Assembly (NCBI GenBank): GCA_024331045.1
Contig: JANDJC010000003.1
Span: 1 to 64,000, forward strand
Reading direction: 5' to 3'
From: Nitrospira sp.
GTDB taxonomy: Bacteria > Nitrospirota > Nitrospiria > Nitrospirales > Nitrospiraceae
DNA length: 64,000 nt
This document shows positions 57,957 to 64,000 of this stretch, one piece after another; position 1 is the first letter of the stretch, and every line of letters begins with the position of its first letter. Under the pieces are notes generated by a model. That model was not told the origin of the DNA. It did no database searches and saw nothing but the letters and a program-made list of their open reading frames with translations. The translations under genes and the position numbers were made by a program.

Positions 57957-60410
57957 ATGGTTGTCTCGCAGTCCGAGATACAGCACGTCGCCTTCAACAC
58001 CGCGTTTGAAGAGGCCGCCATCGGAATGGCCTTGGTCGCCCCCGATGGTCGGTGGCTCTTCGTCAACCGCGCCCTCTGCGACATCTTGGGCTACTCGGCG
58101 GAGGAACTCACTCGTACCACCTTTCAGGCGTTGACCCACCCGGCTGACCTCGCCCCAGACCTCGCCCTCGTTGAGCAAACCCTCAAGGGAGACATCGCAA
58201 GCTATCAAATGGAAAAACGCTACATTCACAAGGCCGGTCATCTAGTATGGGCACACCTCAGCGTCACCTTGATCCGCCATCCTGATGGAACGCCGCGTTT
58301 TTTCTTTTCGCAGGTCAAAGATATTACCGACCATAAACGAGAGGAGATCGTCCGGATTCGTCTCCAACAAGCCATCGATCGGGCACAGGAAGGGCTCGCA
58401 CTTTTAAGTTGCGATGGTCTCCTCACATACCTAAACCCTTCTTATGCGGCCATCTTTGATTACACGGTGTCAGAGCTGCTGGGCACCAACTGGGCCCGGC
58501 TGTTTCCTCCACAAGATACCTCCCTGCTGCACAATGTCTGGCTACCGACGGTCGTGAAAGAAGGCCATTGGCAGGGGGAATGTTTGGGGCTCAAACGAGG
58601 CGGCGAAACCTTTTCTCTTGATCTCTCCCTAAGCCTTCTCCCCGCGACGGGGGAGGAAGAAGGCGCGATCCTCTGCGTCTGCCGGGATGTGACGACCCGC
58701 AAGCAGATGGAAGAGGATCTCATCCTTGCCAAACAGCAAGCGGAAGCGGGTGCCCGCGCCAAGGCCGAATTCTTGGCCACCATGAGCCATGAAATCCGCA
58801 CGCCCATGAACGGCGTCATCGGCATGACCGATTTGCTCCTGGACACCAACTTGACCGCCGAGCAACGAGACTATGTGCGGACGCTGCGCACGTCGGCGGA
58901 TACGCTGCTATCGATCATCAACGACATTTTGGATTTCTCCAAGATCGAAGCGGGCAAACTGACGATTGAACAGATCCCGTTCGATCTTCGAGTCACCATC
59001 GAGGATACATTGGAAATGTTGGCACCTCTGGCCCACAAAAAAGGGCTGGAGCTGGCCGCCTTGATCGACTCGGGTGTTCCAACGTGGGTAAAAGGCGATC
59101 CCGGCCGGTTGCGCCAAATCCTCACGAATCTCGTCGGCAATGCAATCAAGTTTACCGACAAGGGTGAAGTCTTGGTGCAGGTGTTTCCGTTACAGCAACA
59201 CGACGACACCGTGCACCTGCAGCTGGAAGTCATCGACACCGGCATTGGGCTGACCGAAGAAACAAAGGCCAAGCTCTTTCAGGCCTTCTCCCAAGCTGAC
59301 AGTTCCACCTCGCGCAAATACGGTGGGACAGGCTTGGGCTTGGTCATATCCAAGCGGCTGGTCGAACTCATGGGCGGCGAAATCGGGCTTCATTCCTTTC
59401 CCGGTTCCGGAACGCAGGTCTGGTTTACGCTCAGGCTGGGACTTGCACCCACCGACTCCCATCCTCCCAAACCGGCGGTGGAGAGTCTCCGCGGCTTGCG
59501 TCTTTGCATCGTGGATGACAACGCCACCAACCGCACCGTCCTCCAGTACCATGCCACCGCCTGGGGGATGGATTATGAGACGGCGGAGAACGGCCCGGCA
59601 GCGCTTGCGCTCATACGCACCGCTGCGACAGAAGGGCGCCCCTTTGATTTAGCCATCATCGATCACCACATGCCCGGTACTAACGGCATGGATGTCGGCC
59701 GGGCGATTCGTGCTGATCCTGCGCTCGATCGTACGAAACTTGTTTTGCTGACCTCGTTGGGACGACGGGGTGATGCACGATTGGCCCAAGAAGCAGGTTT
59801 TGCCGGCTACCTGACCAAACCAATCCGCAAAGGCCACCTCTACGAGTGTCTCCGGCTAGTGATGAGCCAATCCCACTCCGACACTCAGCCGGCCAAGGAT
59901 GCCGCACCAACGCCATCATCATTGGTTACTCGACACTCGATTGCCGAAACCAGTGCGGACGTGAGGCTCCTCGTCGTCGATGATAACCCCATCAATCAAA
60001 AGGTCGCCGTGCGGATGTTGGAGAAATTGGGCTATCGGGCGGACGTGGCCGGCAATGGCCATGAAGCGCTGGCGGCGCTAGCCCACCGTTCTTACGATCT
60101 GATTTTCATGGATTGCCAAATGCCGGAGATGGACGGCTTCGAAGCCACGAGGCGGATCAGAAAACTCGAAACGGTTCCGCCGTTAGTCGTCAGCGATCAC
60201 ACATCTCTCCATCTCTCCCCTTCGCAGCTCCCAGACAACACGCCCCACACGACGGATCGCCGCGGTGTACCCATCATCGCCATGACCGCCAACGCGACGG
60301 AGGAAGACCGCCAACAGTGTCTGAACTGCGGCATGAACGACTTCATCAGCAAACCGATCATCCGTGAGCAGCTCGAACAAGTGCTCTCACGCTGGCTGCC
60401 TGCCAAATGA
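57957..60410 (+). CDS. Hybrid histidine kinase with two receiver domains
   Basis: An 817-residue soluble protein: PAS (about 1-125), PAS (130-255), HisKA with H in [19 protein letters not shown], HATPase (N box [13 protein letters not shown], then GTGLGLVIS), receiver 1 ([13 protein letters not shown], phospho-acceptor Asp in AIIDHHMPG) and receiver 2 ([13 protein letters not shown], Asp in [13 protein letters not shown]). There is no histidine phosphotransfer (Hpt) domain, so a separate Hpt protein is needed for relay. It is of the BarA-like domain order but lacks the HAMP and membrane part. It lies 95 bp after the second NarL regulator. Confidence 0.92.
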   Translation: MVVSQSEIQHVAFNTAFEEAAIGMALVAPDGRWLFVNRALCDILGYSAEELTRTTFQALTHPADLAPDLALVEQTLKGDIASYQMEKRYIHKAGHLVWAHLSVTLIRHPDGTPRFFFSQVKDITDHKREEIVRIRLQQAIDRAQEGLALLSCDGLLTYLNPSYAAIFDYTVSELLGTNWARLFPPQDTSLLHNVWLPTVVKEGHWQGECLGLKRGGETFSLDLSLSLLPATGEEEGAILCVCRDVTTRKQMEEDLILAKQQAEAGARAKAEFLATMSHEIRTPMNGVIGMTDLLLDTNLTAEQRDYVRTLRTSADTLLSIINDILDFSKIEAGKLTIEQIPFDLRVTIEDTLEMLAPLAHKKGLELAALIDSGVPTWVKGDPGRLRQILTNLVGNAIKFTDKGEVLVQVFPLQQHDDTVHLQLEVIDTGIGLTEETKAKLFQAFSQADSSTSRKYGGTGLGLVISKRLVELMGGEIGLHSFPGSGTQVWFTLRLGLAPTDSHPPKPAVESLRGLRLCIVDDNATNRTVLQYHATAWGMDYETAENGPAALALIRTAATEGRPFDLAIIDHHMPGTNGMDVGRAIRADPALDRTKLVLLTSLGRRGDARLAQEAGFAGYLTKPIRKGHLYECLRLVMSQSHSDTQPAKDAAPTPSSLVTRHSIAETSADVRLLVVDDNPINQKVAVRMLEKLGYRADVAGNGHEALAALAHRSYDLIFMDCQMPEMDGFEATRRIRKLETVPPLVVSDHTSLHLSPSQLPDNTPHTTDRRGVPIIAMTANATEEDRQQCLNCGMNDFISKPIIREQLEQVLSRWLPAK

Positions 60411-60592
60411 CAGTTTGCTCATTTCTCCGCCCTTCCAGGGGATGGACTCCACCCCAACCCGACTTGGAGTGGGCTCGGAGGAGGGCCTTTTCCAAACTGT
60501 CACAACCCAGTGCACGCAATCCGGATTGACACCTTTCAATCGCCCTGACTACGATACGCCCGCTTCGTCGTAGGTGTGCGAACAGGGTGTTC

Positions 60593-61174
60593 ATGGCCGA
60601 CGATTCCTTCACTCCAATCCAAGAGCGAACCCAAGAGAGAACGGCTCCGCCTCCTCCCGTGCCGCTCTCGCGCGCCGAGCACTGGTTCGAAGTCGTCGTC
60701 TTCGCCAGCCGCTGGATTCAAGCTCCGTTGTACGCCGGCCTCATCGTCGCGGAATTGCTCTACGCCTACAAATTCCTGGTCGAGCTGTGGGAGATGGCGA
60801 CTCACATCCACAAGATGGACGAAACCGTGTTCATGCTGGGAGTCTTGGGATTGATCGACGTCACCATGGTGGCGAACCTCTTGACCATGGTCGTCATCGG
60901 GGGCTATGCCACCTTCGTGAGCAAACTCGATCTCGAAACCCATCCCGATCGACCCGATTGGTTGAGCCACGTCGATCCCGGCACCATCAAGGTCAAGTTG
61001 GCCGCCTCGCTGATCGGGATCTCGAGCATCCATCTCTTGAAAGCTTTCGTGGACGTGGCGAACGAGAACCCCGAACATATCAAATGGAAAATTTTCATCC
61101 ATCTCACTTTCCTCGGCTCCGCCATTCTGCTCGCCTGGACCGACAAGATCATGCTGAAAGACAAAGGTCACTGA
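60593..61174 (+). CDS. UPF0114 (YqhA) family membrane protein
   Basis: A 193-residue protein with four membrane helices and conserved family parts (ASRWIQAPLYAGLIVAELLYAYKF, LGLIDVTMVANLLTMVVIGGYATFVSKLD, and LKAFVDV). The function of the family is unknown; eukaryotic relatives are found in mitochondria-related membranes. ATG at 60593 is chosen; a GTG two codons earlier is in frame. It converges with the HerA-like gene. Confidence 0.9.
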   Translation: MADDSFTPIQERTQERTAPPPPVPLSRAEHWFEVVVFASRWIQAPLYAGLIVAELLYAYKFLVELWEMATHIHKMDETVFMLGVLGLIDVTMVANLLTMVVIGGYATFVSKLDLETHPDRPDWLSHVDPGTIKVKLAASLIGISSIHLLKAFVDVANENPEHIKWKIFIHLTFLGSAILLAWTDKIMLKDKGH

Positions 61175-61257
61175 TCAGGGATCAGTCCTCCTCTCCTCAC
61201 ATAATCGCACGAGAACAGCGCTGTGATGTTGTTCACCCGGGGTCGCGTAGGGCTGAA

Positions 61258-63729
61258 TCAAACCCAGGCCGGTGTCAGGGATCCATTCGGCTCTCGCCAA
61301 TGAGGTGCCCAGGCAAGGGCCACCAGCCTCACGGTGATGTTCGCCTTCGTCGGTTTGATGGAGATGGATTCCAACGGTTCGCTCCAGGGATCAATGGCGG
61401 CGGCGAGCGCCGCGCTTTCCGCTTTGAACTGGGCTTCGAGGTCCGCCAACTGTTGTTGAAGGGCCGCGAGATTTTCTTCCGCCGCGCCGACGTCTTTCGA
61501 TTCCTTGATGGCTCGGCTGGCGCCGCGGATGGCGGTGGCGGCCCGCCCGACATTTGCAGCGCTGATGGCCTTGCGCCCCAGAAAGGCGCCGAGAAGGGAC
61601 GCCCCAACCGTAATCGCCGCCTGGACCTGGCTGGTGCGCGCCTCCGTTTCCTGCTTGGCCTTTATCTGCTCGGCCCGCCTGATCCGTTCCTGGAGCGTAG
61701 CGATCTTCGGCGCGTATTTCTTTCGCAGGGCCTCGACGGCCTGATCCCGTCGCTCACGACCGACCTGCTGCAGCCGGAGGCGAAAGTCCCGCTCCGACTC
61801 GCCGGGCTTGGAGACTTCTTTCGTACCGGGGCTCCTCAACACCTCCAACTGCCGCGTCCGGTACAGCCATGCAGCAAACTCCTTGTTCCACTCCCCATAC
61901 TGTTTGGCTTTGCCGGCGACGGCAGGAGGCGCAAGAAATTGCGCGCCGGCAGCGGGAGCCTGTTCGAGATCCGCGACGGCCACATCAATAGGGCTTGCCT
62001 GATCCCAATCCACCGCCACCGGCCCATCCGTTATGGGAACCAACACGGTAACCGACTCCACGGCATCGATGCCGAGTTTGGGATCGGTGAAGCGAACCTG
62101 CGACGACGCGAAGAGCATCGGCGCATAGACCATTTCGCATCCGCTCGGCTTGGCGCCGCGCAGCGGGACAAAATATTGCGGGACGTCGGGAGGCAACATT
62201 GGACGCGAGGCGTGAGCCGTAAGCCGTGAGGCGATCGAGGGAGATGCCGACCTGTCTTTTCTCTCACCCCGGCCCCCTGACGCCTGGCCCCTCACGGCAT
62301 CCATCAGTGTCTTGATCTGCGTTCTGGTGAGCGGTCCGCGCAAATAGGAGAGGCACCAGCGGGTCTCAAAGACGACGGGCTCGTCCTCGTGCACGTTGTG
62401 CATCAGGAAGATGCGGTTTCCCAGGCCGGCCAGGATCTGCTCCATGCGGGTTCGATCAAACCGCTGTCCCGAACTGGCCGAGGCCCCTTCCAGCCCTTCG
62501 AGCACGCGCGCCTTGTCCCGCTCGGTCTGGAGCCGACCGATGAACCAGGTGCCGGTGTTGGCCAGGCCCTTGTAGTCGAGATCGACCGGATTCTGCGTGG
62601 CCAGCACGACGCCGAGCCCGAAGGCACGGGCCTGTTTGAGCAAGGTAAGCAGAGGCTGTTTGGACGGCGGATTGGCCACCGGCGGGAAGTAGCCGAAAAT
62701 TTCGTCCATGTAGAAGATGGCGCGCAGGCTGGTCGTGCCCGATTGCGCGCGCATCCACCCGATCAGTTGACCCAGCAAGAGTGTGACGAAGAACATCCGT
62801 TCGGCGTCATTTAAGTGCGCGATGGAGAAAATCGCCTGGCGCGGCTTGCCGGCCGGCGTGTAGAGCAACGACTGAATGTCGAGGGCCTCTCCTTCGAGCC
62901 AGGCCTGAAATCCCGGAGCCGCCAACAGGTTGTTGAGCTTCATCGCCAAAGCGAACCGGTCTTTCGACGGCAAGAAGGATTCGACATCCAGCACGCCGAT
63001 CTTGGTCACGGGTGGCGTTTGAATGGCGTGAATCAACGAGGCGAGGTCGAGGTCTTCTTCGTTCTTCCAACAGTGGTTGAAGATCGTGGACAGGAGAATG
63101 TGTTCGCGGCTTTGGATCGGATCGGCGTCGAGGCCGAGCAGACCCAGCAGGCCCGTCACCGTCGTGTTGATCCGCTCGCGCAACAGTTCCGCATCGTCAC
63201 GGACATCGGCCGCCGGCGCCGCGAATGATTGCACGATCGAGACCGGCACACCGGCGTTGCTGCCCGGCGTATAGATCGCGACCTCCGCCGCGTCGCGCAA
63301 CCGTTGAATCCGCTCCCCGCTTTGCCCCCATGCAGCCAACCCCCTCTTCCACAGCTCGGCCTGCTGCGCCGCGTATTCGTCCGGCGAGAGCCCTTTCTTG
63401 CGCGCGTCGTCTTCATTGATCCAGGGACGGAAGTCTTCCGCCTTCAAGCCGGGGAACGTCAGCATGAGATTGCCGAGATCGCCCTTGGGATCGACGATGA
63501 TCGCCGGAATGCCGTCGATGGCCGCCTCTTCAAGCAGAGCAAGGCACAGGCCGGTTTTCCCGCTCCCGGTCATCCCGACGCACACGGCGTGGGTCACGAG
63601 ATCCTTCGAGTCATAGAGCAACCAGCCGGGCTTGGCCTGCTTCGTGGCTAACTCGTAGGGACGGCCAAGATAAAAGACGCCAAGTTTTTCGAACTCGTCC
63701 GCAGCCGGTTCTGTTCCATCGCGCCCCAT
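61258..63729 (-). CDS. HerA/DUF87-type ATPase with coiled-coil C-terminus
   Basis: An 823-residue protein with a Walker A loop GMTGSGKT at residues 52-59, a Walker B region AIFYMDEIFGYFPP near 340, and LATQNPVDLDYKGLAN, typical of HerA/FtsK-type motor ATPases. After about residue 500 there is an own C-terminal part (PPDVPQYFVPLRG) with a coiled coil (about 660-790) interrupted by a glycine-rich hydrophobic stretch (AAITVGASLLGAFLGRKA). This may touch or anchor to the membrane. ATG at 63729 follows AAGGAG; a GTG at 63738 would overlap the next gene. No NurA nuclease partner is nearby, so its DNA role is inferred. Confidence 0.85.
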   Translation of the reverse strand: MGRDGTEPAADEFEKLGVFYLGRPYELATKQAKPGWLLYDSKDLVTHAVCVGMTGSGKTGLCLALLEEAAIDGIPAIIVDPKGDLGNLMLTFPGLKAEDFRPWINEDDARKKGLSPDEYAAQQAELWKRGLAAWGQSGERIQRLRDAAEVAIYTPGSNAGVPVSIVQSFAAPAADVRDDAELLRERINTTVTGLLGLLGLDADPIQSREHILLSTIFNHCWKNEEDLDLASLIHAIQTPPVTKIGVLDVESFLPSKDRFALAMKLNNLLAAPGFQAWLEGEALDIQSLLYTPAGKPRQAIFSIAHLNDAERMFFVTLLLGQLIGWMRAQSGTTSLRAIFYMDEIFGYFPPVANPPSKQPLLTLLKQARAFGLGVVLATQNPVDLDYKGLANTGTWFIGRLQTERDKARVLEGLEGASASSGQRFDRTRMEQILAGLGNRIFLMHNVHEDEPVVFETRWCLSYLRGPLTRTQIKTLMDAVRGQASGGRGERKDRSASPSIASRLTAHASRPMLPPDVPQYFVPLRGAKPSGCEMVYAPMLFASSQVRFTDPKLGIDAVESVTVLVPITDGPVAVDWDQASPIDVAVADLEQAPAAGAQFLAPPAVAGKAKQYGEWNKEFAAWLYRTRQLEVLRSPGTKEVSKPGESERDFRLRLQQVGRERRDQAVEALRKKYAPKIATLQERIRRAEQIKAKQETEARTSQVQAAITVGASLLGAFLGRKAISAANVGRAATAIRGASRAIKESKDVGAAEENLAALQQQLADLEAQFKAESAALAAAIDPWSEPLESISIKPTKANITVRLVALAWAPHWREPNGSLTPAWV

Positions 63730-63731
63730 GG

Positions 63732-64000
63732 TCACCACTCCTTAAAGATGAGGAAGACGGCGCCGACCATCAGGCCGAAGCCGGCCAGATAGTTCCACTT
63801 GAGCGGTTCCTTGAGATAGAGCACCGAAAAGACGCAAAACACGATGAGGGTAATCACTTCCTGAATCGTTTTCAATTGCGCGGCGGTGAACTCATAGTGG
63901 CCGATCCGATTGGCCGGCACCTGAAAACAGTACTCGATGAACGCGATGCCCCAACTCACGACGATCGCCGCCCACAGGGGCGCATCCTTGTACTTCAAAT
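63732..64000 (-). CDS. DUF486/DMT-family membrane protein, 5' end outside the window
   Basis: At least 89 residues of a small membrane protein with three visible helices (AAIVVSWGIAFIEYCFQVP, ITLIVFCVFSVLYL, LAGFGLMVGAVFLIF). The strings FIEYCFQVPANRIG and FTAAQLKTIQEVIT are hallmarks of the DUF486 family. The usual length is about 110-120 residues and the frame stays open at the edge, so the start and first helix are beyond 64000. It lies 2 bp upstream of the HerA-like gene on the same strand. Function unknown. Confidence 0.87.
   Translation of the reverse strand, partial: LKYKDAPLWAAIVVSWGIAFIEYCFQVPANRIGHYEFTAAQLKTIQEVITLIVFCVFSVLYLKEPLKWNYLAGFGLMVGAVFLIFKEW

Noticed and set aside
60574-62229. 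A 551-codon plus-strand open frame spanning the UPF0114 gene and the end of the HerA-like gene
   Set aside because: It crosses two real genes in other frames and has no domain; high GC content gives long chance frames.
1-64000. CRISPR array, tRNA, rRNA, insertion sequence or prophage
   Set aside because: No regularly spaced repeats, tRNA-like cloverleaf, transposase or phage gene was found on reading both strands.

Overview
The window looks like a chromosomal segment of a GC-rich Gram-negative-type bacterium. A nitrite-oxidiser-like member of the Nitrospirota (Nitrospira) is my best guess. This rests on overall gene content: a full 14-subunit complex I with its own MidA, F0-only ATP synthase genes, an acyl-homoserine-lactone (AHL) system, many NarL-type regulators and an outer-membrane FadL-like protein. 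No rRNA or other decisive marker is present, so the taxonomy is an inference. Genes are dense, several neighbours overlap by ATGA, and GTG/TTG starts are common. I saw no tRNA, rRNA, CRISPR array, transposase or prophage gene.

Layout. 1-3430 (+): a zinc-finger anti-sigma-like protein, an unrecognised secreted protein, Aat transferase and a rhodanese. 3486-13001 (-): a housekeeping block, in transcription order lytic transglycosylase, zapB-like, zapA, a 680-bp non-coding stretch, rny, ymdB, xseA, xseB, tlyA and a sugar-nucleotide epimerase. The non-coding stretch carries a promoter-like sequence with a LexA-like palindrome and strong hairpins that fit an RNA read on the minus strand. 13124-17922 (+): rlmN, an active/inactive pair of M16 peptidases, and larE. 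17916-19782 (-): atpI-B-E-F, the membrane half of ATP synthase without the F1 genes. 20008-23283 (+): pabB, pabC and a second lytic transglycosylase, facing nadB and a lipoprotein on the minus strand.

25704-42425 (+) is the main metabolic block: midA, then nuoA-B-CD-E-F-G-H-I-J-K-L-M-N. MidA is the bacterial relative of the mitochondrial complex I assembly methyltransferase, so its position directly upstream of nuo is meaningful. NuoG has more cysteine motifs than the E. coli type and probably one extra [4Fe-4S] cluster. 42419-49653 holds a site-2 protease, a polysaccharide deacetylase, a GNAT enzyme, a VOC protein, a DapF homologue with both catalytic cysteines changed to serine, uvrC, and an outer-membrane transporter.

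49888-60410 is a signalling island: a luxR AHL receptor and a convergent luxI AHL synthase with a near-ideal 20-bp lux-box palindrome upstream, followed by two paralogous HisKA_3 kinase/NarL regulator pairs and a large hybrid kinase with two receiver domains. The window ends with a UPF0114 membrane protein, a HerA-type ATPase and the 3' part of a DUF486 membrane protein that runs off the edge.

The points most worth checking are the lux box and the signalling island, the zapA-rny intergenic region (LexA-like operator and structured RNA), the Ser/Ser DapF homologue, and the midA-nuo linkage.
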